Source of the DNA: DAOUBF01 sp034432795
GTDB lineage: Bacteria > Chloroflexota > Anaerolineae > DSLN01
DNA: 48,308 bases
NCBI GenBank assembly: GCA_034432795.1
Contig: DAOUBF010000017.1
Coordinates: forward strand, 1-48,308
Direction: 5' to 3'
The number at the start of each line of letters is the position of its first letter. The stretch's first letter is position 1. Under the pieces are notes generated by a model. That model was not told the DNA's origin. It saw only the letters and a program-made list of their open reading frames with translations, and ran no database searches. This document shows, piece by piece, positions 15,279 to 24,166 of the stretch. The position numbers and the translations under genes are program-made.

Positions 15279-16322
15279 TTATCTGAGTGGCAAATCCCAG
15301 GTCAGCTTCACGACGGGGCGCACCTCCCCCACCTGAAGCTCGCGCACATTCAACACCGGCAGGCGGGCGAAGGATTGCACCTCAGGCGGCACTTCATGAT
15401 CCAGCAGCCCCAGTGCGTGCAACAGGCCGAACGCGGCCGGCCCCCGTGCGCGTGGGCTATCCCCATCGGCGACTTTCATCGCCACCCCCAACGCCGGCGA
15501 GCCGGGAAAAAGCGCGTCGGGCAGGAGGCCCAGGCCGAGATAGCCCTCAGCTCCTCCTTTGGAGATCAGGCGGCCTGATAGAGCGCGCATCACACGGGTA
15601 TCAAAGCTGGCTTCGCCCCCCACCATGTCCGGGTGATTCTGCATGGCCATGACGATGCGGCGGCAGGCCGCCTGCCGCTCCGGCGGCAGGTCCACAGGAT
15701 GCACCAGACGGGCAAAAGCGTACGCCGCCGCCCGCAAGGGCAGCGCGAACGTCGGCGCACTGCACCCATCTACCGCGACGACAATTGAAGCCGCCTCTAC
15801 ACCTGCCATCCCGGCCAGGGTGTGAAGGATGGCCTGCTGCACAGGATGCTGGGGATGAAGGTAATCGGCGGTAGACAGGCCGCGATAGACAGCCTGGGCC
15901 AGCATGCCTGCGTGCTTGCCGGAGCAGTTATGCCGCAGCGGTGTCGGCCAGGCGCCCGCCGCCTCCAGCCGCGCCGCCGTGAGTTTATCCCCAGGGCGGT
16001 GGGCGCCGCAACGTAGCGCAAACTCATCCAGCCCGATCCGCGCCAGCATATCGCGGACCACCTCCACATGCGCATCGCTGCCGCTATGGGAGCCACAGGC
16101 GACAGCGATATGGCGCGGTTCAAAACCGAATGCATCGGCAGCGCCGCTCTCAATCAGCGAAAGCGCCTGGATCGGCTTCGCTGTGGAGCGCAGAAAAGTG
16201 ACAACATCAGGGTCGCCCGAATGCGCTCGCAGGCGACCCTGCACATCTACCACTGCGATGGCACCCAAGTGATACGATTCCACCTGCCCGCCCCGCAGCA
16301 CCTCCACCAAAGGCTCCCACAT
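15279..16322 (-). CDS. Asparaginase II family protein
   Basis: A 347-residue member of the asparaginase II family (Pfam PF06089 type), which is distinct from the classical AnsA/AnsB fold. Motifs include FLRSTAKPIQALSLIESGAA (about 43-62), ACGSHSGSDAHV (about 75-86), NCSGKHAGMLA (about 132-142) and DGCSAPTFALPL. Rhizobium etli-type enzymes of this family hydrolyse L-asparagine. The ATG overlaps the stop of the upstream MBL-fold gene by one base (TGATG), so the pair is co-transcribed. Confidence 0.92.
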   Translation of the reverse strand: MWEPLVEVLRGGQVESYHLGAIAVVDVQGRLRAHSGDPDVVTFLRSTAKPIQALSLIESGAADAFGFEPRHIAVACGSHSGSDAHVEVVRDMLARIGLDEFALRCGAHRPGDKLTAARLEAAGAWPTPLRHNCSGKHAGMLAQAVYRGLSTADYLHPQHPVQQAILHTLAGMAGVEAASIVVAVDGCSAPTFALPLRAAAYAFARLVHPVDLPPERQAACRRIVMAMQNHPDMVGGEASFDTRVMRALSGRLISKGGAEGYLGLGLLPDALFPGSPALGVAMKVADGDSPRARGPAAFGLLHALGLLDHEVPPEVQSFARLPVLNVRELQVGEVRPVVKLTWDLPLR

Positions 16323-17230
16323 CAGCGCTTCTCCTCCCCCTCCCCTTTTTTGACCGCTTTCAGGCTCTCCGCTTTGGCCTCTTTGGAAAGCTCCGCCTTG
16401 ATCTCCTCATAAACGCGCTCCAGACCCGTCTTCAAACGGCGTTGGGTCCGGTCGCGGGTCTCCTCCGAGATAGGGAACAACGGCAGGAACTCCGCCACCA
16501 GGCTGGCGGCCTCTGACCGGGGACGCCCCGCCTGGACCAGCGAACGCACCCGTGTGCGAATCTGGCGCAGGTAATTGGAGACCGGTTCCGTCGCACTCTT
16601 GTCGGTGATCGGGCCGCGCCCAGGGACGACGATGCGGGCGCGAAAGCGGTCGCGCCGCAGTTCCACCAGGCTCTCCAGCCAGGCCTTGGTCTCGGCCTCC
16701 ATCAGATTGGGATGCACACCGCAGACGACGCTGGCGCCGGTGAACACAACGGCCTCTGTAGGACACATCACCCAAATGCTGCCCGACGTTGGTCCGGGCA
16801 TGTGCATCAGCACAACGGTGCGTCCCCCGATGTGCAGCGTCAGCTTCCGCGAAAACGTCACCTCAGGCACGACCACACGCACATGGGCCAGGTCCTCTGC
16901 AGCGTCTGGGTCGCGTGCCACCAGCGCGTCAATGAAGGCCTGGGGGAAGGCGCCATTGTAGCTGCGCAACTTCTCGCCCACTGTCTCATGTGCGATCACA
17001 GGTGCATCAAACCAGTGGTTGCCCATCACCCGGTCGCGATGGCCATCCGTGTTGATCACGAACAGAATTCGGCCGGGGTTGAGTTGGGCCAGCCGCAGCC
17101 GCCAGCGCCGGGCATCCGTCGGAAAGGGCGGTACATCCACCACAATCAGCCCTCTCTCGGTGACGATCGCGCCTACGTTAACAGCACGATAGCTCGTTTC
17201 AACATAGATACCGGGAGCAATTTGTTCCAT
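16322..17230 (-). CDS. Metallo-beta-lactamase-fold protein with degenerate metal site
   Basis: A 302-residue MBL-fold protein. The fold is recognisable (GAIVTERGLIVVDVPPFP, then VINTDGHRDRVMGNHWFDAP, then LTLHIGGRTVVLMHMPGPTSGSI), but the metal motif HxHxDH reads D62-G-H64-R-D66-R67. The later ligand positions are also changed: HMPGPT instead of H-x-PGHT, and GRGPITD instead of GHGPxTD. It therefore probably lost binuclear zinc hydrolase activity or binds one metal. The C-terminus (about 225-302) is a charged helical extension ending in Lys/Glu repeats. Coupled to the asparaginase-family gene. No specific substrate can be assigned. Confidence 0.85.
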   Translation of the reverse strand: MEQIAPGIYVETSYRAVNVGAIVTERGLIVVDVPPFPTDARRWRLRLAQLNPGRILFVINTDGHRDRVMGNHWFDAPVIAHETVGEKLRSYNGAFPQAFIDALVARDPDAAEDLAHVRVVVPEVTFSRKLTLHIGGRTVVLMHMPGPTSGSIWVMCPTEAVVFTGASVVCGVHPNLMEAETKAWLESLVELRRDRFRARIVVPGRGPITDKSATEPVSNYLRQIRTRVRSLVQAGRPRSEAASLVAEFLPLFPISEETRDRTQRRLKTGLERVYEEIKAELSKEAKAESLKAVKKGEGEEKR

Positions 17231-17362
17231 AGAACATTTGATGTAAACGTGATACCGGGTGTAGCCTGCGTGAAGTTTAGCACAGGCACCTTAGAGCGTC
17301 AATGAGCGTCAGTAGCGCGCCAGGCTCCGGGTGCATTTCCATCCCATCCAACCATCAGCCGT

Positions 17363-17443
17363 CACCCCCCTCCCTGAAGTTGCCCCCGGCGGGGGAAGCA
17401 CATACCCTCTCCCCCATTGCGGGGGAGGGTTGGGGTGGGGGGT
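17363..17443. repeat. C/G-rich dispersed repeat, locus 1
   Basis: Contains GTTGCCCCCGGCGGGGGAAG and CTCTCCCCCATTGCGGGGGAG followed by GGTTGGGGTGGGGGG. The second unit is nearly repeated at 25277-25316 and 47745-47780. Each unit is a short C-run/G-run hairpin with a G-rich tail. Confidence 0.85.
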
Positions 17444-17479
17444 AGCCGGCCGGGCTGCCCATTACCGGGCTGAAGCTCA

Positions 17480-17587
17480 GGTGTAGGGCAGGTTTCCATA
17501 CCTGTCGCGCTTCGGCCCTGCTGCGGCGGCTATGGAAAGCCGCCCTACAGGCTATTCTATCCCGCCGCGCCCATCCCGCCATTTATG
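17480..17587 (+). repeat. Modular hairpin repeat, copy A
   Basis: Consists of GTAGGGCAGGTTTCCATACCTG, a CGCGCTTCGG spacer, GGCGGCTATGGAAAGCCGCC, CTACAGGCTATTCTAT, then CCCATCCCGCCATTTATG. The same string of modules recurs at 41511-41627 (same orientation) and 45055-45173 (reverse), and in part at 28461-28613. Confidence 0.9.
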
Positions 17588-17621
17588 AGAGGCTCTCAAT
17601 ACGCCAGAATAGGCCGACGGT

Positions 17622-18665
17622 TCACACCGGCGGAACAAAAGCGCGAATCAGAATGTGCAGCACAATGCCAGCCAGATACAGCCCGCCAAAACGGCGATTG
17701 TGGATGAATGTCGCCCCAACGTACCAGAGGGGCCAGCCCGTATAGCCGGGCGGCGGCTCGGACGGCTTGGGCGAGGTGTACATCCGCCACGTCACCCGCG
17801 CCAGGGGCAGGGCCAAAAACACCAACAGGACCGTCGGCAGCAACACGCCCATCACCACCAACGCGAGTGTCAACACGTACATCAGGCCGACCAGCACGAG
17901 CGTCAGACGCTTGGCATTCACCTCTCCCAGGATCACCACCAATGTGCGCGTACCGTGCGCGGCATCAAAGGCGATCTTGTCCAGATGCTTGCCGAAGAGC
18001 ACGGTCGTTACGCCCAACGCATAAGGCAACGATGCTAAAATCACCCATCCCGGCAGCTCACGCGCCTGAATATAGTACGTCCCTCCGACCATCAGCGGCC
18101 CCCATACGATCAGCACCGTAAGTTCACCCAGGCCGCGATACTTCAGCGGGAATGGATCGCCCGAATAGAACAGCAAAAGCGCCGCGCCCAGCGCCATGAA
18201 CGCCAGCACAGGCAAACCCGCCACAGTGGTCAAATAGATCCCAATCGCAGCGGCCACAGCCAGGATCAAGGCCGTGCCCATCAACAACTGCGTCGGGGTG
18301 AAATCATGGGTCACAAATGCCTGCGGCCCGTAATTCACACGTGGTGAATCGGGCGTGTCAATCCCGTGTCGCGCATCCCAATAATCGTTGACCAGGTTAC
18401 TGCCCGCGTGCGCCAGAACCAGCCCCAGGGTGGTGAGCACCGTCAATCCCAGGCTGAACCGTTCCGGCGCGCCGACAAGCACCAACAGGCCCCCCAGCAA
18501 GCCGGAGATAGCGGTCATCACCAGCACCGCCGCCCGCATCGCTATCAGCCAGCGCGTCACCGGATCAACGTACTCGCCCTCTTCAAATCGCGGGATCGTG
18601 TACAAGGCGCGATACCAGTTCTTGAGATTCACGCGACGCCTGGTTATCATGGTGGATTGTGTCAT
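17622..18665 (-). CDS. UbiA-family prenyltransferase (MenA-like)
   Basis: A 347-residue integral membrane prenyltransferase with about eight or nine hydrophobic helices. The first Asp-rich motif is NLVNDYWDARHGID (about 91-104), which binds Mg-diphosphate; the second is in GKHLDKIAFDAAHGTRT (about 223-239). Overall similarity to MenA-type enzymes suggests prenylation of a quinone or similar aromatic head group, but UbiA members are diverse and no menaquinone genes flank it. ATG 18665 has AAGGAGAT upstream. It is divergent from rpiB. Confidence 0.9.
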   Translation of the reverse strand: MTQSTMITRRRVNLKNWYRALYTIPRFEEGEYVDPVTRWLIAMRAAVLVMTAISGLLGGLLVLVGAPERFSLGLTVLTTLGLVLAHAGSNLVNDYWDARHGIDTPDSPRVNYGPQAFVTHDFTPTQLLMGTALILAVAAAIGIYLTTVAGLPVLAFMALGAALLLFYSGDPFPLKYRGLGELTVLIVWGPLMVGGTYYIQARELPGWVILASLPYALGVTTVLFGKHLDKIAFDAAHGTRTLVVILGEVNAKRLTLVLVGLMYVLTLALVVMGVLLPTVLLVFLALPLARVTWRMYTSPKPSEPPPGYTGWPLWYVGATFIHNRRFGGLYLAGIVLHILIRAFVPPV

Positions 18666-18759
18666 ATCAATATCTCCTTACCAGCCTTCCGTCATCCGTT
18701 GTCTGTCCAATTTAGCGCCATCCCCAATTTAAGGGTAAAATGCATGGCCTGGAGGAGCG

Positions 18760-19227
18760 ATGCGTATCGCACTAGGTGCAGATCATGGTGGCTTCGCGCT
18801 CAAGGGCGAGATCGCCCAGATGCTGGCAGACGGCGGGCATGAGGTCATAGACCTGGGCGCGCATACCTTTAACCCCGCCGATGACTACCCCGATTTCGCC
18901 TACGCTGTCGCCCTGGCCGTGCAACGCGGCGAGGCCGAACGCGGTATCCTCATCTGTGGCAGCGGCGTAGGCGCTTCGGTGGCCGCGAACAAACTCCCAG
19001 GCATCCGCGCCGGCCTCTGCCACGACACCTATTCCGCCCATCAAGGCGTTGAACACGACAACATCAACATCCTCTGCCTCGGCGCCCGCGTTATCGGCCC
19101 TGAACTCGCCCGCGAACTCGTCCGCGCTTTCCTGGCCGCTCGCTTCACCGGCGAGGAACGCCACGTCCGCCGCCTGGCCAAGGTCGCGGCCATTGAACGG
19201 CAGGCCTTGGGGACAACGGGCGATTAA
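18760..19227 (+). CDS. rpiB: Ribose 5-phosphate isomerase B
   Basis: A 155-residue RpiB/LacAB-fold isomerase of the pentose phosphate pathway, interconverting ribose 5-phosphate and ribulose 5-phosphate. Signatures: ALGADHGGFALKGEI (4-18), DYPDFAYAVA (about 42-51) and ILICGSGVGASVAANK (about 63-78) with the catalytic Cys of CGSG, then HDNINILCLGARV. GGAGGAG precedes the ATG and a TAAAAT-like -10 lies just upstream. Confidence 0.96.
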   Translation: MRIALGADHGGFALKGEIAQMLADGGHEVIDLGAHTFNPADDYPDFAYAVALAVQRGEAERGILICGSGVGASVAANKLPGIRAGLCHDTYSAHQGVEHDNINILCLGARVIGPELARELVRAFLAARFTGEERHVRRLAKVAAIERQALGTTGD

Positions 19228-19278
19228 CGGCCACCAGTACCTGGCTTCCCAGGCCCCATTAGGGGAATCGCGCCCGCA

Positions 19279-19300
19279 GGGGCACGGCACGCCGTGCCCC
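19279..19300. terminator. Hairpin between convergent rpiB and aldolase genes
   Basis: GGGGCACGGC (19279-19288) and GCCGTGCCCC (19291-19300) are perfect complements in the 86-bp convergent gap; TACTTC follows on the plus strand. It resembles the hairpin at 4812-4839. Likely a terminator or REP-like unit. Confidence 0.55.
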
Positions 19301-19313
19301 TACTTCGCGTATC

Positions 19314-20240
19314 TTACGGGATCTCTCCTTTATAGATGCGCATAATGGTATTCAGGAACTTCAACGCGGCCTCGCGGGGGCGTTGGAACGAGTTGCGCCC
19401 GATGATTGAACCGAAGCCGCCACCATCCCGAATGGCACGCACCTCCTCAAAGACAGCCTCGTCGTCCTCCTTCTTCGCGCCGCCGGAGAAGATGACAATA
19501 CGCCGCCCATCAAAGGCGCTTTGTACCACATGGCGCACCCGGTCGGCGAGCGTGCTGATGGGGATGTCGTACTTCTGATAGACCTTCTGCGCATCCGGCT
19601 GCTCAATGTGCTCGGTCGGCAGCTTGACCTTGATCATATGCGCGCCGAGTTGCGCCGCGATGTGCGCGGCGTAAGCCACCACATCCACCGCCGTCTCGCC
19701 CTCTTTGCTCAGGCCCGATCCGCGCGGATACGACCAGACCACGACTGCCAGGCCTGCAGATTTCGCCTCCTCGGCCAATAGGGCCAGCCGCTCATACATC
19801 TCCAGCCGCTCGGCTGAACCGGGATAGATCGTATAGCCGATGGCTGAGCACCCCAGCCGCAAGGCGGCCTCCACGCTGGCAGTCACCGCCGGGATCGGGT
19901 CTGCGCTGCTGTACAGCAGATCGTGGTTATTAAGCTTGAGGATCAGGGGGATCTCGCCTGCGTAGCGAGCCGCACCCGCCTCAATGAAGCCCAACGGGGC
20001 AGCATAGGCGTTGCAGCCCGCCTCAATGGCCAGTTCAAAGTGATAGAGCGGGTTGTAGCCGGGCGGGTTGGGCGCGAAACTGCGCGCCGGCCCGTGCTCA
20101 AACCCCTGGTCCACCGGCAGGATAACCAGTTTGCCTGTGCCAGCCAGGTAGCCGTGATTGAGGATGCGCGCCAGATTGGCCCGTACACCGGGATTGTCAG
20201 ACTCATACCAGCTTAGAATCTCGCGAATGCGTTCGTTCAT
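19314..20240 (-). CDS. Class I fructose-bisphosphate aldolase (DhnA type)
   Basis: A 308-residue archaeal/DhnA-type class I aldolase, a Schiff-base enzyme of glycolysis or gluconeogenesis. Signatures are ILPVDQGFEHGPARSF (about 40-55), ILKLNNHDLLYSS, YTIYPGSAERLEMYERL and the Schiff-base lysine in AHMIKVKLPTEH (about 194-205), then IFSGGAKKEDD and IIGRNSFQRPREAA. FbaB-like enzymes have this size. GGAGGA lies 8 nt before ATG 20240. Related DeoC/LsrF-fold aldolases are less likely. Confidence 0.93.
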   Translation of the reverse strand: MNERIREILSWYESDNPGVRANLARILNHGYLAGTGKLVILPVDQGFEHGPARSFAPNPPGYNPLYHFELAIEAGCNAYAAPLGFIEAGAARYAGEIPLILKLNNHDLLYSSADPIPAVTASVEAALRLGCSAIGYTIYPGSAERLEMYERLALLAEEAKSAGLAVVVWSYPRGSGLSKEGETAVDVVAYAAHIAAQLGAHMIKVKLPTEHIEQPDAQKVYQKYDIPISTLADRVRHVVQSAFDGRRIVIFSGGAKKEDDEAVFEEVRAIRDGGGFGSIIGRNSFQRPREAALKFLNTIMRIYKGEIP

Positions 20241-20423
20241 GAGACTATCCTCCTAACCTTTTAGCATAGCACGAATCCAGGCAGCGTGCCACTTTCTGAA
20301 GTACCTGCCTGACTCCACTTGACTTCAGTCGGGAGAGGCATGGTCATGGGATAAGGTTTGCCGAAGGCATTTACTGATATACACCTCTTGTGGATGCCTT
20401 ACTTTCCCCCCCGGCGCGGAACT

Positions 20424-20431
20424 GCTATAAT
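20424..20431 (+). promoter_or_regulatory. Extended -10 promoter of the E1 operon
   Basis: TGC-TATAAT (20423-20431) is an extended -10 element; no good -35 is present at 16-18 bp. The predicted start near 20438 excludes ATG 20390 as the translation start of the next gene. Confidence 0.65.
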
Positions 20432-20479
20432 GTCTTATTAGACCGGATTTATCCAATTTTACAATTGGGAGGCCTGCCC

Positions 20480-21502
20480 TTGACCGAGACGATGACCGCC
20501 ATTCATGTCCATGCCCGCCACCGCGAGGTCGGGCTAAGCGATGCCGACATCCTGGAGATGTACCGCTTGATGGTCTTGTGCCGCACCTTTGACGAGCATA
20601 TGTGGCATCTCCATCGCGCTGGCCAGATCCAGGGCCTGCACATGTCCGCTATGGGGCACGAAGCCGCGCAGGTGGGTAGCACCTACGCCTTCCAACGCGG
20701 CGTAGATTACTTCAACCCCTACTATCGGGGCGTCGCCACCGCGCTCACGGTCGGCACCACCGTCCGTGAACTCATGCTGCCCTACTATGGCCGCGCCGAG
20801 GACCCCTCCGGCGGAGGCCGCCAGATCATGGGCCATTACGGCAATCGCCGCCTGAACATCGTTGCCCAGTCCAGTTCGGTAGGCACGCAGATCCCCCATG
20901 CGGTGGGCATCGCCTTCGCCGCCAAGTACCGGGGCGACCCTATTGTCTCGCACGTCTCCTTCGGCGAAGGGGCCACCAGCAAGGGGGATTTCCACGAGGG
21001 ATTGAACTTCGCCGGCATCCACAAGCTGCCCGTCGTCTTCATCTGCGAGAATAACCGCTATGCCATCTCTGTGCCGGTGTCCAAGCAAATGCCCATTGAG
21101 AACGTCGCCGACCGGGCCGCGTGCTATGGTATGCCTGGCGTCGTCGTGGACGGTCAGGATGTGATTGAGGTCTATCGCGTGACGAAGGAGGCGGTGGACC
21201 GGGCGCGGCGCGGCGATGGCCCCACCCTGATTGAGTGCAAGACCTACCGCCTGGTGCCGCACTCCACCAGCGACGATGACCGCTTTTATCGCAGCCGCGA
21301 GGAAGTGGCCGCCTGGCGCGAACGCGACCCCCTCCGCCTCACCCGTGCTTACCTGGAGGGCGTGGGCCTGTGGGATGAGGCCCGCGAGGTCCAACTCCGC
21401 GACGCCTGCCTGCGCGAGGTCAGAGAAGCCCAGGCTTATTGTGAGCAGGCCCCCGACCCCCGTCCAGAAGATGTGCTCCGCCCGGTGTACGCGGATGGGT
21501 GA
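20480..21502 (+). CDS. 2-oxoacid dehydrogenase E1 component, alpha subunit
   Basis: A 340-residue thiamine-diphosphate E1 alpha subunit, converting a 2-oxoacid to an acyl-lipoyl intermediate with E2. Visible motifs: MGHEAAQVGSTYAF, NPYYRGVATAL, SSVGTQIPHAVGIAFAAKYR and the ThDP motif GEGATSKGDFHEGLNFAG running to FICENNRYAISVPVSKQ. The SVPVSKQ segment favours the branched-chain over the pyruvate enzyme. TTG 20480 is chosen because GGGAGG lies 7 nt upstream and the promoter is downstream of ATG 20390. E2/E3 genes are not in the window. Confidence 0.92.
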   Translation: MTETMTAIHVHARHREVGLSDADILEMYRLMVLCRTFDEHMWHLHRAGQIQGLHMSAMGHEAAQVGSTYAFQRGVDYFNPYYRGVATALTVGTTVRELMLPYYGRAEDPSGGGRQIMGHYGNRRLNIVAQSSSVGTQIPHAVGIAFAAKYRGDPIVSHVSFGEGATSKGDFHEGLNFAGIHKLPVVFICENNRYAISVPVSKQMPIENVADRAACYGMPGVVVDGQDVIEVYRVTKEAVDRARRGDGPTLIECKTYRLVPHSTSDDDRFYRSREEVAAWRERDPLRLTRAYLEGVGLWDEAREVQLRDACLREVREAQAYCEQAPDPRPEDVLRPVYADG

Positions 21503-21513
21503 AGGAGGAGCCG

Positions 21514-22497
21514 ATGGCCGAGATCACACTCATTGAAGCCATTCGCCAGGCGATGGATGAGGAGATGGCCCGCGACGACCGCGTCTTCATTTTAGGGGAG
21601 GATGTGGGCAGGCGCGGCGGTGTCTTCCTGGCGACTCAAGGACTATACGAAAAATACGGCGAGATGCGCGTCGTGGACACGCCGCTGGCCGAGGTGGGCA
21701 TCGTGGGCATCGCCATCGGTGCCGCGTTGTATGGCCTTCGCCCCATCGCCGAAATCCAGTTCGCCGACTTCATGCATCCCGCCTTTGACCAGATCGTCAA
21801 CGAAGCCGCCAAGATGCGCTACCGCTCTAATGGCGCCTGGGCCTGCCCGCTGGTCATCCGCGCCCCCTGCGGCGGCGGCGTCGGCGGCGGTCTGTATCAC
21901 TCCCAATGTGTGGAATCCTTTTATACCCATGTCCCCGGCCTCAAGGTGGTCATGCCCGCTACGCCTTACGATGCCAAGGGCCTGCTCAAGGCCGCTATCC
22001 GTGACCCCGACCCTGTGCTTTTCTTTGAGCACAAACGTGCTTACCGGCTGATCAGGGGCGAGGTGCCTGAAGGCGACTACACCGTCCCCATCGGCGTCGC
22101 TGACATCAAACGCCAGGGCACGGACATCACCCTGGTGACCTATGGGATGATGCTCCACTTCAGCCTGCAGGCAGCCGAAGAGGTCGCCAAAGAGGGGATC
22201 AGCGTAGAGGTCGTGGACATGCGCACACTCCTGCCGATTGACAAGAAGACCGTGTTGGACTCGGTACGCAAAACCGGCAAGGCGCTCATCGTCCATGAGG
22301 ACACTCGCACCTGCGGCTACGGCGCCGAGATCGGCACGCTGATCGCCGAGGAAGCCTTTGAGTACCTGGATGCGCCGGTGCGCCGCCTGGCCTCGCCCGA
22401 TGCACCCGCTGTGGCCTTCAACGCCGGTATGCGCGACTACTACCTGCCCAATACCCAGAAGATCGTCAACGCGCTGCGGGAGTTGGCAGCCTATTAA
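21514..22497 (+). CDS. 2-oxoacid dehydrogenase E1 component, beta subunit
   Basis: A 327-residue E1 beta subunit that forms the active alpha2beta2 E1. Signatures: LIEAIRQAMDEEMARDD, ILGEDVGRRGGVFLAT, DTPLAEVGIVGIAIGAAL, IQFADFMHPAFDQIVNEAAK, RAPCGGGVGGGLYHSQ and HEDTRTCGYGAEIG. ATG 21514 has AAGGAGGAG upstream; a GTG at 21499 is in frame but less likely. It starts 11 bp after the alpha stop. Its stop codon overlaps the stop of the convergent permease gene. Confidence 0.94.
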   Translation: MAEITLIEAIRQAMDEEMARDDRVFILGEDVGRRGGVFLATQGLYEKYGEMRVVDTPLAEVGIVGIAIGAALYGLRPIAEIQFADFMHPAFDQIVNEAAKMRYRSNGAWACPLVIRAPCGGGVGGGLYHSQCVESFYTHVPGLKVVMPATPYDAKGLLKAAIRDPDPVLFFEHKRAYRLIRGEVPEGDYTVPIGVADIKRQGTDITLVTYGMMLHFSLQAAEEVAKEGISVEVVDMRTLLPIDKKTVLDSVRKTGKALIVHEDTRTCGYGAEIGTLIAEEAFEYLDAPVRRLASPDAPAVAFNAGMRDYYLPNTQKIVNALRELAAY

Positions 22498-23351
22498 TAA
22501 TGCGTCTCCTGGTCAAGCAGGCCCCGCTCGCGGGCGCGGTTCTCAGCCCAGCGGAAGAAGAGCAGCGCCCCCACGCCATATAAGAGGGTCAATCCGGCGA
22601 GGAGGGCCACAAGCTGGCCATTAGAGTATCCCGCCAGCGTGGGGAAGGCCGCCGCGCCCTGGCCGAGCAGCGCCCGGCGGATCAACTCCAGCCAGTAGGT
22701 CATCGGCAGCGCGAAGCCTATCGGACGCAACAACGGCGGCAGGACCGAGAGCGGGAAGACCGCGCCGGTGAATAGATACAGCGCGCCCGCGACCGCCTCG
22801 CCCACGTGCCAGGCATGGCGCACCATGAGCATCGTCGCCCCACCCAGAAACAACCCGATGAACGCCAGCCCGGTCAGGCCAAGCGCCAGGCTGACAAGGA
22901 GCAGGGGAATATCCATCTGCTCAAAGCGTAAGGGGAGGCGGAGCGCGACGATGCCGAACCCCAGCGTGATGATCACCGCCAGGGTGCCGGTGATCAGGCG
23001 GGCGACGCCTCGCCCCAGCAGATACATGATGAACGGAATCGGGGCACGGTAGATGTACTTGAGCGTGCCATAGTGCTCACGGTCGTCAATCACCGCCCAG
23101 GAGACACCGGTGATCACGCTGCCCACATAGATATAAAAGGCGTTGCCCACGTAGATATAGGCAAACAGCGGATTGGCCGTGTCGCTCTGCGAGATGATCA
23201 AGACCATGACGACCAGGATCAGAACGCTGGCGATAGGTTTAAGGACGGAGTAGATAAAAAATAGGAAGGGGTCCGTCCAGTTGCTCTCCACCTGCCAGCC
23301 CAACCAGGCCGCCACGCGAAAACTGCGCCAGGCGGTTCTCAACATGGTCAA
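22494..23351 (-). CDS. ABC-2 type transporter permease (second)
   Basis: A 285-residue ABC-2 family permease with six predicted helices: SVLKPIASVLILVVMVLIIS near residues 35-54, then segments in the middle and a C-terminal LVALLAGLTLLYGVGALLFF. SVITGVSWAVIDDREHYGTL resembles the family's central region. Start overlaps the stop of the upstream permease gene by 4 bp. Last gene of the exporter operon; with the next two genes it forms one heterodimeric exporter. Substrate unknown. Confidence 0.88.
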   Translation of the reverse strand: MTMLRTAWRSFRVAAWLGWQVESNWTDPFLFFIYSVLKPIASVLILVVMVLIISQSDTANPLFAYIYVGNAFYIYVGSVITGVSWAVIDDREHYGTLKYIYRAPIPFIMYLLGRGVARLITGTLAVIITLGFGIVALRLPLRFEQMDIPLLLVSLALGLTGLAFIGLFLGGATMLMVRHAWHVGEAVAGALYLFTGAVFPLSVLPPLLRPIGFALPMTYWLELIRRALLGQGAAAFPTLAGYSNGQLVALLAGLTLLYGVGALLFFRWAENRARERGLLDQETHY

Positions 23352-24166
23352 CTCCGCGACTCCGTCAGCCGCCCCTCTTGCCGTGCCCGCATCTCCAACC
23401 GGTCCAGCGCCAGACGCGCACCCAGGATGAAGACCGTGGCTAGGAGTGTGAGCACGCCCAACTCCACCGGCACGTTGAGGAAGCCATATAGAGGGTTATC
23501 GGGGAAGAGGAGTTGGCGCATGGCGTCCAGCCCCAGTGTCAGCGGGATGAGCGAGGCCGCGGCTGCCAGCCATGGCCCCAGCGCCTTGACCGGGAAGTAG
23601 AAGCCCGACAGCAGGTACACTGGCTCTTGCAAGAGGTTGTTCAGGTGCCAGGCTTCGCGCCCAAACATCAGGAACAGGGAGGCGAACAACATCCCCAGGC
23701 CATACAAGGCGGCCATCGTCAGCAAGAAGGTCAGCGCCAGCAGGCCCAGGTTCGCGCCGGAGAATTGCACCCCGAACAGGAGCACACCGGCGATGAAGAT
23801 GACGACCGCGCGGGTGAGCGTCCACAACATGCCGCCCACCGCCATGCCCAGCAGGATGGCCATGAGCGGCCCCGGCGCCAGGATGTACAGGGCCAGGTTG
23901 CCCTCCTCCTTATCCCAATACAACTGCGCCGCCATGCTCCACAACATGTTCGCCCAGAAAGCCGTCATCGCCCCGCCGATGATGACGAAGCCGATGTAGG
24001 CCTCCGGCGCGTTGAGCGCACGGTACACGAACACGAACGCCGTCACCGACAGGATCGGCAGCACGGTCTCCCAAAAGAAGCCGCTCGTCTGCCGCACCGA
24101 GCCGACAATACGCGGGTAGGCCCGCCCTATCATCGTCCGCAGAAACAGGGTAACGCCGGCGCTCAT
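23348..24166 (-). CDS. ABC-2 type transporter permease (first)
   Basis: A 272-residue ABC-2 permease. MTAFWANMLWSMAAQLYWDKEEG leads into LALYILAPGPLMAILLGMAV, the typical ABC-2 region, and EAWHLNNLLQEPVYLLSGFY with FPVKALGPW matches the conserved C-terminal half. Six hydrophobic segments. ATGA overlaps on both sides couple it to the ATPase and the second permease. Confidence 0.88.
   Translation of the reverse strand: MSAGVTLFLRTMIGRAYPRIVGSVRQTSGFFWETVLPILSVTAFVFVYRALNAPEAYIGFVIIGGAMTAFWANMLWSMAAQLYWDKEEGNLALYILAPGPLMAILLGMAVGGMLWTLTRAVVIFIAGVLLFGVQFSGANLGLLALTFLLTMAALYGLGMLFASLFLMFGREAWHLNNLLQEPVYLLSGFYFPVKALGPWLAAAASLIPLTLGLDAMRQLLFPDNPLYGFLNVPVELGVLTLLATVFILGARLALDRLEMRARQEGRLTESRS

Larger units (their letters stand above)
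17231..17621. other. Gene-free region holding two repeat elements
   Basis: No supported gene. It contains the GC-rich repeat at 17363-17443 and the hairpin repeat copy at 17480-17587, and presumably the promoter for the MBL-fold gene near its left end. UbiA ends at its right edge. Confidence 0.7.

Noticed and set aside
20390..20479. ATG 20390 as the E1 alpha start
   Set aside because: A TATAAT extended -10 lies inside this stretch, and a GGGAGG site precedes TTG 20480.
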